Below are positions 1 to 7,915 of a stretch of 64,000 nucleotides of DNA, one piece after another (position 1 is the stretch's first letter; each line of letters begins with the position of its first letter). The translations under genes and the position numbers were made by a program. This stretch comes from [Clostridium] asparagiforme DSM 15981. Lineage in GTDB: Bacteria; Bacillota; Clostridia; Lachnospirales; Lachnospiraceae. Location of the stretch: assembly GCA_025149125.1 (NCBI GenBank), contig CP102272.1:3596001-3660000 (forward strand). Direction: 5' to 3'. The notes beneath the pieces were generated by a model. That model saw only the letters and a list, made by a program, of their open reading frames with translations, did no database searches and was not told the origin of the DNA.

Positions 1-22
1 TATAATCAGGGAAACCTAATGC

Positions 23-50
23 TTATCATCAGTCTGGCGGCTGGTGATAA
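23..50. other. Imperfect hairpin in the 5' intergenic region
   Basis: Arms TTATCATCAG and CTGGTGATAA pair over ten positions with one G-U pair, around an 8-nt loop. No clear U-tract follows on either strand, so it is not a convincing intrinsic terminator. It may be the remnant 3' end of a gene outside the window or a leader structure of the next gene. The remaining bases before 150 show only a GGAAGG ribosome binding site at about 132-137. Confidence 0.3.
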
Positions 51-149
51 AGTATAGTTAGGGGAATGCAGTGCTTGTCCTTCCCGGGCGTCTGGCGGGG
101 GCAAATGCGCTGTGTTATGTAATATGACACTGGAAGGTATCGGATTACT

Positions 150-2486
150 ATGACAAGACGGGAAAAGACAGCCGCTCTCGTGGCAGCGGTTCTGACAATC
201 GTGGTAACACTGTATTCGGCGTGGAAGCTGGTGGGCACGGGCGTACTGTCCTGGCACGCGGCTCAGCCGGACTTTTACTCCATGGCATTGGAAACCGCGG
301 CGGTCTGGTTGATTCTGTTCCTGCTCTTTTTTTGTGCCCAAAACAGCCTGACGGCCTGGTTTTGGACGGCGGTTCTCTGCGCAGCGTTCTGCTGGCTCCA
401 TGTGATTTTTCTGCCCGTGGCCTTTGCCGGAGCGTACACCGTGTACCTGATTCTGGCCGGAAGGTGGTTTAACCGGACCGTGCTGAGACAGAACCTCGGC
501 CTGTGCTGGGACTATCTGCTGGGCGGGGCGCTGACAATCACCGTCTTCTGTCTGTTGTCCCTGGCGCAGCTTGGCAGCATCCACAACCTGCGCATCTGGG
601 TGGCGGCCAGCGGACTCTGCCTGCTGGTATGGGCCGGGGTATGTTTGCGCGATTTTCGGACGGGCACGGCCGGGGTGCGCCTGCGCGATTTTCGGACGGC
701 TCCGGCCGCGGACCACATGCGCGGTTGGCTCTCCGGCGCGGGCGCTCCGCAGCCGTCCGACTCCCCCATCTGTGGCCGGTCCCATCCCGGAAGTTCCGCC
801 ATGCTTGCGGCCATTCTGGCCCTGCTTCTGCTCCAGGCGGGCCGGATGAACCTGGCGGTGGATTTCGACAGCATCTGGTACGGCGTCCGCTCCCACGTGA
901 TGCTCAACAGCGGCAACAGCATTTACGAAAATCTGGGCACCCTGGGCGTTGTCTACACCTATCCCAAGGGCTGGGAGGTGTTAGGGCTTCCCCTGGCGGG
1001 TCTGCCCTCCTACAGCTTTTCCATCTCCATGAACCTGTGGATGGCCGCGCTGACGCTGTTCGCCGCCTATGAGACGGCCCGCCTGTGCCTGAAGCACAGA
1101 CTGGCCCTGTGGCTGCCCTTTCTCATGGTCTCCGTTCCGGGAATCATGAACATGGCGGACACGGCCAAGCCGGACATGGTGACGCTGTTCTGCCAGCTGC
1201 TGATGATCCAGGGCGTGCTGCGCTTCACAGAGGAGCGCCGGACCGGGTGGCTGGCCGCTGCCCTGGCAGCCGGGGGCGTCAGCCTGATCATGAAGCCCAC
1301 GGCGGTGATCTTTTCCACTGCGGTGGCGGGGATCAGCGCTCTGTGGCTGTTGGTCCGCCGCAAACCGTCCGGCCGACCGGGGAATCCCAAAGAAATGCGT
1401 GTCTGGCTCATTTTACTCCCCCCTGCCGCCGCTCTGATCGGAATCTGGGGGCGTACCATGAAGCTTGTGGGCGTGCCGGTCACCTCTGTCTTTTATGGGC
1501 TTTTCCAAAAACTGGGTTTTGAAATCAAATACCCGTTTTATGCCGCCGGCCTCTCTCCGGCCGGTAAGCATATGCCCCAGGGGGAACGGCTGTTTTTCCT
1601 GGCCAAACGCCTTTACCGCATCCTCCTGAATCCCCAGGGACACGACATGGCCCATGTGCTGATCGCCTGGGGCGCTGTGCTGCCGGTGGTATTTCTGGTC
1701 TTGAGGGCCTGCCTGGGAGGAGCCGGAAAAACTTCCCGCAAACCTGAAACGGCACAGCCCCTTCCACTCTCCTACCTCACCTGGCTCCTGATGGCCATGT
1801 CCTTCATCAACCTGGTCAGCCTCTACTCTCTGTCCCAGGTGGACGGGAACTACTACATGCTTTACTACGTCCTGATTCTTCTGACCGGCCTGTGCTGGCT
1901 GGACGGAAAGGACTCCTGCTGCCGGAAGGCCGCCCTGGCCCTCCTGATCCCGGCATGGGGCTATGGAGCGCTGCTCTGCGGCCTGACCAACTGGGCCTGG
2001 ACCATCGGAAACGGCGGCCTCCATCCGGTCAACAGCGGCTATTACTCCCATGTTCAGGAAGCGCAGGAGAAGCGTACCGCCCAGGGCAGCGGCACCATCT
2101 GGAAGATTCTGGCCGCCAACCCCAGCCACCGCGTGATCGCGCTCGGGGATCTTCCGGGCGTGCTGACCTTCCCCTGCTGGGTGCAGTCCTACGTGGATGT
2201 GTCCGGCTACTGGGGCAATCCCCAGGTGGTGAGCAGCGCCTCCGCCTTCCTGGAATATCTGCAGTTTGCGGACGTGGATTACATCTATATGGAAAGGGGT
2301 TACGTCTGCGCCGGCGTGCGCATCTACGATATCATTCGCACCCTGATTGAGAAGGGTCATCTGTACAACGTCTGCGAGGAGGGCGGAAACCTGATCATCA
2401 GCGTACAGAAGGGCGATCCGCAGCCTGAAATCACCGCAGAACACGATCTGGAAATATTTGACAATCTATACATTCAACACCCTTGA
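150..2486 (+). CDS. Large polytopic membrane protein, possible GT-C glycosyltransferase
   Basis: A 778-residue integral membrane protein with about a dozen hydrophobic segments, starting with one at residues 8-28. The layout (N-terminal membrane segments, a hydrophilic loop near 170-215, a long membrane core, then a soluble C-terminal domain from about 640) resembles GT-C lipid-linked-sugar transferases or O-antigen-ligase-like proteins. I see no diagnostic motif beyond an acidic pair in the first large outside loop (NLAVDFDSIWYG, about residues 231-242), where GT-C enzymes often carry their catalytic Asp. The start is set by GGAAGG about 12 nt upstream, which is rather far. It is monocistronic, convergent with serS. 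A 12-residue tandem duplication lies in the hydrophilic loop. The role is inferred from topology only; it could be a non-enzymatic membrane protein. Confidence 0.6.
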   Translation: MTRREKTAALVAAVLTIVVTLYSAWKLVGTGVLSWHAAQPDFYSMALETAAVWLILFLLFFCAQNSLTAWFWTAVLCAAFCWLHVIFLPVAFAGAYTVYLILAGRWFNRTVLRQNLGLCWDYLLGGALTITVFCLLSLAQLGSIHNLRIWVAASGLCLLVWAGVCLRDFRTGTAGVRLRDFRTAPAADHMRGWLSGAGAPQPSDSPICGRSHPGSSAMLAAILALLLLQAGRMNLAVDFDSIWYGVRSHVMLNSGNSIYENLGTLGVVYTYPKGWEVLGLPLAGLPSYSFSISMNLWMAALTLFAAYETARLCLKHRLALWLPFLMVSVPGIMNMADTAKPDMVTLFCQLLMIQGVLRFTEERRTGWLAAALAAGGVSLIMKPTAVIFSTAVAGISALWLLVRRKPSGRPGNPKEMRVWLILLPPAAALIGIWGRTMKLVGVPVTSVFYGLFQKLGFEIKYPFYAAGLSPAGKHMPQGERLFFLAKRLYRILLNPQGHDMAHVLIAWGAVLPVVFLVLRACLGGAGKTSRKPETAQPLPLSYLTWLLMAMSFINLVSLYSLSQVDGNYYMLYYVLILLTGLCWLDGKDSCCRKAALALLIPAWGYGALLCGLTNWAWTIGNGGLHPVNSGYYSHVQEAQEKRTAQGSGTIWKILAANPSHRVIALGDLPGVLTFPCWVQSYVDVSGYWGNPQVVSSASAFLEYLQFADVDYIYMERGYVCAGVRIYDIIRTLIEKGHLYNVCEEGGNLIISVQKGDPQPEITAEHDLEIFDNLYIQHP
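632..703 (+). repeat. Tandem 36-bp duplication inside the membrane-protein gene
   Basis: Two adjacent 36-bp units begin with GGCCGGGGT and share the core TGCGCGATTTTCGGACGG. They encode AGVCLRDFRTGT and AGVRLRDFRTAP, so the reading frame is kept. The units differ at several bases, so the duplication is not brand new. Confidence 0.85.
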
Positions 2487-2510
2487 GCGCTCCCGCTTTT
2501 TCGGATCAAA

Positions 2511-2562
2511 AATGCAGCCGGACCGCAGAGTGACTGTTCGTCACCTGCAGTCCGGCTGCATT
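2511..2562. terminator. Bidirectional terminator between convergent genes
   Basis: A long hairpin: outer arms of 18 nt (AATGCAGCCGGACCGCAG with its near-perfect complement, 17 of 18) enclose a second perfect stem GTGAC/GTCAC with a TGTTC loop. On the minus strand the hairpin is followed by TTTTT, which suits serS; on the plus strand it follows the membrane-protein stop by 24 nt but has only a weak U-tract. It probably ends both genes. Confidence 0.8.
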
Positions 2563-2621
2563 CTATACGTTCACGTTTGGATGTAAGCGCGCCGGAAACG
2601 GCGCGGCTGCGGGCGCAATAC

Positions 2622-3902
2622 TCAGCGGATCGCTTCCATGCCACCCATGTAGGGGCGGAGCGCTTCGGGAATTCTCACGCTGCCGTCCGCCTGCAGATTG
2701 TTCTCCAGGAATGCGATCAGCATGCGGGGCGGAGCCACCACGGTGTTGTTCAGGGTGTGGGCCAGATATTTTCCGCCGTCCTCGCCCTGGACGCGGATCT
2801 TTAAGCGCCTGGCCTGGGCGTCGCCTAAGTTGGAGCAGCTGCCCACCTCAAAATATTTCTTCTGTCTGGGAGACCATGCCTCCACGTCCACGGACTTCAC
2901 CTTCAGGTCCGCCAGATCGCCGGAGCAGCACTCCAGGGTGCGCACCGGGATATCCAGGCTGCGGAACAGGTCCACCGTGTTCTTCCACAGCTTCTCATAC
3001 CACATGGGGCTCTCTTCCGGCGTGCAGACCACGATCATCTCCTGCTTCTCGAACTGGTGGATGCGGTAAACGCCGCGCTCCTCCAGGCCGTGAGCGCCCT
3101 TCTCCTTGCGGAAACAGGGGGAATAGCTGGTCAGAGTCAGCGGCAGCTTGCTCTCCGGCGTGATGGTGTCGATAAACTTGCCGATCATGGAGTGCTCGCT
3201 GGTGCCGATCAGGTATAAGTCCTCGCCCTCGATCTTGTACATCATGGCGTCCATCTCGGCGAAGCTCATAACGCCGGTCACCACGTTGCTGCGGATCATA
3301 AAGGGAGGCACGCAGTAGGTAAAGCCGCGGTTGATCATAAAGTCGCGGGCGTAGGAAATCACAGCGGAGTGAAGTCTGGCGATATCCCCCATCAGATAGT
3401 AGAAGCCGTTGCCCGCAACCTTTCTGGCGGCGTCCAAGTCGATGCCGTTAAAGCGCTCCATAATCTCGGTGTGGTAGGGAATCTCGAAATCCGGAACCAC
3501 CGGCTCGCCGAATCGCTCCACCTCCACGTTCTCGCTGTCGTCCTTGCCGATGGGCACGCTGGGATCGATGATGTTGGGGATGGTCATCATGATCTTGGTG
3601 ATCTTCTCGGACAGCTCGCTCTCCAGTGCCTGCAGCTCGCTTAAACGGTCGGAATTGGCGCTCACCTGCTGCTTCACGGCCTCAGCCTCCTCCTTCTTGC
3701 CCTGGCCCATGAGCTGGCCGATCTGCTTGGACAGCTTGTTGCGGCTGGCCCGAAGGTCGTCGGCCTCCTTCTGGGTGGCGCGGCTTTTGGCGTCCAGCTC
3801 AATCACCTCGTCCACCAGAGGCAGCTTGCCGTCCTGGAATTTATTTTTAATGTTCTGCTTGACGATATCCGGATTTTCTCTGACAAACTTTAAATCTAAC
3901 AT
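2622..3902 (-). CDS. serS: Seryl-tRNA synthetase
   Basis: Charges tRNA-Ser with serine in the cytoplasm. The 426-residue product has the N-terminal tRNA-binding coiled coil (about 30-105, rich in E, K, Q and R), then the class II catalytic core. Visible landmarks are motif 2 (CFRKEKGAHGLEERGVYRIHQF, quoted here in two parts: CFRKEKGAHG and RGVYRIHQFEK) and motif 3 (NNTVVAPPRMLIAFLENN). The start MLDLKFVREN is chosen because AGGAGG sits 7 nt upstream; a longer in-frame ORF reaching 3986 lacks a binding site and is not family-like. A serine T-box would be expected in some Firmicutes, but I find no AGGGTGGNACCGCG element upstream. Confidence 0.97.
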   Translation of the reverse strand: MLDLKFVRENPDIVKQNIKNKFQDGKLPLVDEVIELDAKSRATQKEADDLRASRNKLSKQIGQLMGQGKKEEAEAVKQQVSANSDRLSELQALESELSEKITKIMMTIPNIIDPSVPIGKDDSENVEVERFGEPVVPDFEIPYHTEIMERFNGIDLDAARKVAGNGFYYLMGDIARLHSAVISYARDFMINRGFTYCVPPFMIRSNVVTGVMSFAEMDAMMYKIEGEDLYLIGTSEHSMIGKFIDTITPESKLPLTLTSYSPCFRKEKGAHGLEERGVYRIHQFEKQEMIVVCTPEESPMWYEKLWKNTVDLFRSLDIPVRTLECCSGDLADLKVKSVDVEAWSPRQKKYFEVGSCSNLGDAQARRLKIRVQGEDGGKYLAHTLNNTVVAPPRMLIAFLENNLQADGSVRIPEALRPYMGGMEAIR

Positions 3903-4089
3903 GGTTTTCCTCCTGTATTTCACTGGAGACCGCTTCAAACGCGCTCCAATGTTACTTTCATAACACTGTTTATGAGTATATAACATTTTTCCTGGAAAAA
4001 AAAGCCCCTTTTACCGATTTTCCCCGGAATTCTGCGATTTTATTCCCACAAAAACGGCGGAGCAGACTGGACCGCGCTGCGCCGCGCAG

Positions 4090-4929
4090 TCAGCGGATTC
4101 TGGTCAGCCGGTCCATCAGCTCCTCGAAGCACACTCCGTTCTGCACCGGAATCTCAAGCTCCTCGGACTTGCGGATACAATCCCGGACAAAGGAGGAAGC
4201 CAGGCGCACGGCCCGCTCCAGCGGAAATCCCCGGACGTAGGCCGCGCTGACCACGGAGGCGAACACATCCCCCGTGCCCGGCCGCTCCCGGCCCACCCGT
4301 TTGGTGCGGCAGATCACCGGATCCCGCCCCTGCTCCGCCACATAATTGGCCAGATAAACGCCCTGGGAAATGCCTGTGATCACCACAGAGCGCGCGCCCA
4401 GGCTGCGGATGTCCCCCGCCAGCGCCTCCAGCTCTCTGGCGGTCCAGCCCTCCCTGCGGTAGGGGCGGTCGGTGAGAATGCATGCCTCGGTCAGGTTGGG
4501 CGTCACCACGTCGCCCAGCCCCACCAGCCTGCGCATTCCCTCGCACATGGGCTCGGTGTAGGTGGCGTACTTTTTGCCGTTGTCCCCCATGATGGGGTCC
4601 ACCACCACCTTGGTCTCCGGCCCTTTAAAGCGGCCGATCATATCCTCGACAATGCGGATCTGCTCTACGGAGCCGAGAAACCCGCTGACGATACCGTCGA
4701 ATTCCAGGCCAAGCTCCCCCCATTTTTCCAGGTAGGCGGGAAGCTTGGCCGTGTAATCGTCAAAGAAATAGACCGGAAAACCGGTGTGGTTGCTCAGAAT
4801 TGAGGTGGGCACCGGGCAGCATTGGACCTTCATTGCCGATAAAATGGGAACAGCCACTGTCAGAGAACAGCGGCCATATCCCGATAGATCATTGATCATT
4901 GCAACTTTTTTCTGGTGAAATTGACTCAT
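4090..4929 (-). CDS. pdxY: Pyridoxal/pyridoxamine kinase
   Basis: Phosphorylates the 5' hydroxyl of vitamin B6 vitamers in salvage of pyridoxal phosphate. It is a ribokinase-fold protein of 280 residues with the PdxK/PdxY signature at the N terminus (AMINDLSGYGRCSLTVA), VDPIMGDNGK in the middle and the anion-hole/catalytic RPGTGDVFAS near residue 220. A GGAG site lies just before MSQFHQ; the longer ORF overlapping the upstream gene is rejected. It follows the ECF S-component by 17 bp, so the two are an operon for uptake and trapping of a B6 vitamer. The assignment to PdxY rather than PdxK is by family resemblance only. Confidence 0.92.
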   Translation of the reverse strand: MSQFHQKKVAMINDLSGYGRCSLTVAVPILSAMKVQCCPVPTSILSNHTGFPVYFFDDYTAKLPAYLEKWGELGLEFDGIVSGFLGSVEQIRIVEDMIGRFKGPETKVVVDPIMGDNGKKYATYTEPMCEGMRRLVGLGDVVTPNLTEACILTDRPYRREGWTARELEALAGDIRSLGARSVVITGISQGVYLANYVAEQGRDPVICRTKRVGRERPGTGDVFASVVSAAYVRGFPLERAVRLASSFVRDCIRKSEELEIPVQNGVCFEELMDRLTRIR

Positions 4930-4946
4930 AGCTGGGAATCTCCTGC

Positions 4947-5564
4947 TTATTTCATTTTCGCAAACATACCGTTTTTGACCAGAGCGCTTCGCAGCGGCAT
5001 ATAGATCACCACGGAGGCCACAGCTGAGGTCACGGCGTTGATGGAGGTGGACGCGATATTCCACTTTAAGATCAGCTCCGCCGCCGGTTTACCCAGGATC
5101 AGCAGCTTGTAGTAGTAGCCCAGCAGCGGATCGAAGATCACATTGAACAGCAGTCCGCTGACCGCCGCGGCAATCACCCAGCGCAATATGCGGGCCTTGT
5201 CCGTGATCTGGTTGATCTTTCCCATGTGATGGGCCACAAAACCGGTGATAAAACCGATGCAGAACTTTAAGATAAAGGTCTTAGGCGCATACACCACATA
5301 GATGGGATCCATCAGGTCGCCGATGGTCATGCCGATGGCGCCGCCCACTCCGCCGTAGGTTCCGCCGATCAGCAGGGCCCCAAGCACGCAGACCGCGTTG
5401 CCCAGGTGAATGGAGGTGGCGTCCCCGCCCGGCAGGGTGATCTTGATCTGCAGGAAGGTGAACACCACGTAAGACAGGGCCGCGAACAGGCCTGTCAGGG
5501 CGATTTTATAGTTGCGGCCTGCGGCCGCCTCATGATTTGTCACATGTACGCTGGTTGCTTTCAT
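4947..5564 (-). CDS. ECF transporter S-component, probably for a vitamin B6 vitamer
   Basis: A 205-residue membrane protein with about six hydrophobic segments and the glycine-rich loop GTYGGVGGAIGMTIGDLMD characteristic of the ECF_trnsprt (PF07155-type) S-components. S-components bind the vitamin and pair with a shared EcfAAT energising module, which is not in this window. Substrate is inferred from the pyridoxal kinase 17 bp downstream; similar S-component genes next to B6 kinases have been proposed as pyridoxine transporters. The start MKATSVHV has GAGGAGAG about 9 nt upstream. Thiamine precursor uptake is an alternative, since a thiN gene lies just downstream, but that gene belongs to another operon. 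Confidence 0.8.
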   Translation of the reverse strand: MKATSVHVTNHEAAAGRNYKIALTGLFAALSYVVFTFLQIKITLPGGDATSIHLGNAVCVLGALLIGGTYGGVGGAIGMTIGDLMDPIYVVYAPKTFILKFCIGFITGFVAHHMGKINQITDKARILRWVIAAAVSGLLFNVIFDPLLGYYYKLLILGKPAAELILKWNIASTSINAVTSAVASVVIYMPLRSALVKNGMFAKMK

Positions 5565-5636
5565 AATCTGAACTCTCCTCTTTTTCCGTTCTCTGCTGTC
5601 CCTTATCCTATCACGGAAGTGGAGTGTTATAAATAA

Positions 5637-5665
5637 CCAGTTTGTGCTTTTTTGACCAGTCCAGT
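5637..5665 (-). promoter_or_regulatory. Candidate operator of three CCAGT/ACTGG repeats upstream of the B6 operon
   Basis: Three direct copies of CCAGT (ACTGG on the coding strand) start at 5637, 5656 and 5661; the first two are 19 bp apart, close to two helical turns. They lie just upstream of a weak promoter (TTTATA, 17-bp spacer, TAGGAT on the minus strand). Direct repeats next to a poor -35 suit an activator; PLP-sensing MocR/PdxR regulators bind direct repeats at B6 genes. No regulator gene is present in the window, so the assignment is inference. Confidence 0.4.
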
Positions 5666-5673
5666 ATGGTGCG

Positions 5674-5751
5674 GGACTCAGTCGTGGGATTCCGCCTGCG
5701 CAAATCAGAACCCGGTCTCAGTCATGGGATTCCACGCAGATCAGCACCCCG
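5674..5751. repeat. Partial tandem duplication of the 3' end of thiN
   Basis: Two adjacent segments (about 5674-5714 and 5714-5751) share CTCAGTCRTGGGATTCC followed by a common CAGATCAG/CAAATCAG and ACCCG block. The right copy encodes the last residues of thiN; the left copy lies just past its stop codon and is non-coding. This is a small slippage or recombination scar. Confidence 0.65.
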
Positions 5752-6368
5752 TCCGTGAACGTGATCCGCCCGGTCTCCCCGGTCAGCTCGTTGCTGATGC
5801 ACAGGCTGGTTCCGATCTCGATATCCTTCTCAAACAGCGGGTACTTGAACCCCTCCAGGGTGATCCCATTCACCTGCTCCGTCAAGGGCAGGAAGGAGAT
5901 ATATTTACCCCACAGGGAGCTGCGCTGAAACTCGTGTTCTCCGTCGATCAGGTAAATCCGGTTCTGAGGGTCGATGAGCCAGGCGTGTATGCCTTTCTGA
6001 AGGCAGGGAAACAGCAGGTGGATGTTGCCCAGCATGTGGTCGATCCGGCCTCCGGTAGCGCCCAGCACGGCGATCTCATCGCTGCCGATGGCCTGGGCCT
6101 TGCGCAGGGCCAGCTCCGTGTCCGTCTCGTCCTTCTCCGGCTGGTGCACGTCCCACACAATATGCTCCATCTGCCGGAATTTCTCCAGGACTTCCGGCTT
6201 TACAGTGTCAAAGTCCCCCACGATCATGTCAGGGGTCAGGCCCAGGGCCGCAGCCCGCTCCAAACCCGCGTCAACGGCGATTACCTTGTCAAACCGTTCA
6301 TGTTCTAAAAAAGACCCGGCGAAATCCAGGTCAATGGTTCCGCCGGTGATAATCAGACATCGTCTCAT
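5718..6368 (-). CDS. thiN: Thiamine pyrophosphokinase
   Basis: Transfers pyrophosphate from ATP to thiamine, giving thiamine diphosphate. The 216-residue protein carries the family motifs AVDAGLERAAALGLTPDMIVGDFDT and DETDTELAL (shown here split: AVDAGLERAA, MIVGDFDT, DETDTELAL), then LGATGGRIDHMLGNI. Its start overlaps the rpe stop as ATGA, so it is translationally coupled as the last gene of the priA operon. Position after rpe matches other Firmicutes. Confidence 0.95.
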   Translation of the reverse strand: MRRCLIITGGTIDLDFAGSFLEHERFDKVIAVDAGLERAAALGLTPDMIVGDFDTVKPEVLEKFRQMEHIVWDVHQPEKDETDTELALRKAQAIGSDEIAVLGATGGRIDHMLGNIHLLFPCLQKGIHAWLIDPQNRIYLIDGEHEFQRSSLWGKYISFLPLTEQVNGITLEGFKYPLFEKDIEIGTSLCISNELTGETGRITFTDGVLICVESHD

Positions 6369-7027
6369 CTCTCATATTCCTTGAAAATATTCATGAATGT
6401 CTCCACATTGGCCTTCACGTCGCCGCCGAACACAGCGGAACCCGCCACCAGCACGTTGGCTCCCGCCTCGATGAGCGGGCGGATGGTGTCGCGGTTGACG
6501 CCGCCGTCCACCTGGATGTCCGTGGACAGTCCCTTGCCGTCAAAGTATTGGCGCAGCGCGCGGACCTTATCCAGCGTGTAGGGGATAAACTTCTGTCCGC
6601 CGAAGCCCGGGTTCACCGACATCACTAACACCATGTCCACCTGGTCCAGCACGCACTCCAGTGTGCTCACCGGTGTGGCCGGGTTTAAGGCGACTCCCGC
6701 TTTGGCCCCCGAAGCCTTGATCTGACCGATCACACGGTCCAGATGGGTGCAGGCCTCCTGGTGAACCGTGATAATATCCGCCCCGGCTTTACGGATGCTC
6801 TCCACATAGCGGCCCGGATCCTCCACCATCATATGAACGTCAAACACCAGGTCCGTGTAGCCCCTGAGGGAAGCGATCACCGGCATCCCGAAGGAAATGC
6901 TGGGGACAAAGGCCCCGTCCATCACATCCAGATGAAGATAGCGCGCGCCGCCCTCCCGGGCTTTCGCGGTATCCTCTGCAAGTTTTCCAAAGTCTGCGGC
7001 CAGCACAGACGGCGCTAAAATATACAT
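6365..7027 (-). CDS. rpe: Ribulose-phosphate 3-epimerase
   Basis: Interconverts ribulose 5-phosphate and xylulose 5-phosphate in the pentose phosphate pathway. The TIM-barrel signature is complete: APSVLAADFG at the N terminus, HLDVMDGAFVP with the metal-binding His and Asp, HMMVEDP, MSVNPGFGGQKF and DGGVNRDT with the second catalytic Asp. 220 residues is the normal length. Start has AAGGAG about 10 nt upstream and follows rsgA after 2 bp. Confidence 0.97.
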   Translation of the reverse strand: MYILAPSVLAADFGKLAEDTAKAREGGARYLHLDVMDGAFVPSISFGMPVIASLRGYTDLVFDVHMMVEDPGRYVESIRKAGADIITVHQEACTHLDRVIGQIKASGAKAGVALNPATPVSTLECVLDQVDMVLVMSVNPGFGGQKFIPYTLDKVRALRQYFDGKGLSTDIQVDGGVNRDTIRPLIEAGANVLVAGSAVFGGDVKANVETFMNIFKEYER

Positions 7028-7029
7028 TT

Positions 7030-7908
7030 CTAGTATCTCCTTTTATTTTTCAGCTCCTGGTACATCAGGAGGTAGTTGTCGTAACGGCTCCTGGCCAGCT
7101 TTCCCTGGCTCAAGGCTTCCTTCACCCCGCAGACCTTTTCTCCCACATGGACGCAGCCCAGGAACTTACAGCCCTCCTCGAAGGCTGCGAATTCCGGGAA
7201 ATAGTCCTTGAGATCCCCGGCCTCCAGATCCTCCACATACATGGAGCTGAACCCCGGGGTATCCATCATAAAGGTGTCCTCCCCAATGTGAAACAACTGG
7301 GAGTGGCGGGTGGTGTGCTTGCCCCGTTCGATCTTGCGGCTGATGTCCCCGGTCTCCATGGCGGCATCCGGGTGCAGCTCGTTGGTCAGGGAGGACTTCC
7401 CCACCCCGGAGGGCCCGGCCAGAACCGTGGTTTTGCCCTGCAGCCGCTCCCGGATCCGGTCCAGCCCCCGCTTGTCGATGGTGCTGATAAACTCCACCTC
7501 GTAGCCCGCCTGGCGGTAAATCCGGCCGTACTGCTCCATCAAATCGCCGCCGCACAGATCTACCTTATTAAAACAGATCACCACCGGCACCTGCTGGCGC
7601 TCCATCATCACCAGAAAGCGGTCCAGAAGGTTTAAATTGGGCGCCGGGTGGGTGATGGAAAATACCACCATAGCCTGGTCCACATTGGCCGCCGCAGGGC
7701 GCACCAGAGCGTTTTTCCGCGGCAGAATGCGGTCGATGTTGCCGGTGAGCTCCTCCTCGTCCAGCACGGAGAACTCCACGTCGTCCCCCACCAGGGGTTT
7801 GATTTTTTTATTGCGGAAAACGCCCTTGGCCTTGCACTCATACAGCCGGCTCTTTCCGTCGTGCACATAGTAAAATCCTGCAATTCCTTTGATAATCTTT
7901 CCGGTCAT
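7030..7908 (-). CDS. rsgA: Small ribosomal subunit biogenesis GTPase RsgA
   Basis: A circularly permuted GTPase that acts late in 30S subunit maturation. The order seen is OB fold (residues 1-75), G4 (CFNKVDLC), then G1/Walker A (GPSGVGKSSLTN), G3 (DTPGFSSM), and a C-terminal zinc domain with Cys-His ligands (CKFLGCVHVGEKVCGVK). Length 292 is typical. It starts 7 bp after the prkC stop; GGAG inside the prkC end serves as its binding site. Confidence 0.97.
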   Translation of the reverse strand: MTGKIIKGIAGFYYVHDGKSRLYECKAKGVFRNKKIKPLVGDDVEFSVLDEEELTGNIDRILPRKNALVRPAAANVDQAMVVFSITHPAPNLNLLDRFLVMMERQQVPVVICFNKVDLCGGDLMEQYGRIYRQAGYEVEFISTIDKRGLDRIRERLQGKTTVLAGPSGVGKSSLTNELHPDAAMETGDISRKIERGKHTTRHSQLFHIGEDTFMMDTPGFSSMYVEDLEAGDLKDYFPEFAAFEEGCKFLGCVHVGEKVCGVKEALSQGKLARSRYDNYLLMYQELKNKRRY

Positions 7909-7915
7909 ACGCGAG

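Noticed and set aside
6..896. Long minus-strand ORF opposite the membrane-protein gene
   Set aside because: Low-complexity Arg/Gly/Pro translation without a ribosome binding site; it is the shadow of the coding frame on the plus strand in GC-rich DNA.
1413..2444. 343-codon minus-strand ORF inside the membrane-protein gene
   Set aside because: No start signal and composition typical of antisense frames.
3903..4089. Serine T-box leader of serS
   Set aside because: No AGGGTGGNACCGCG antiterminator or specifier loop on the coding strand.
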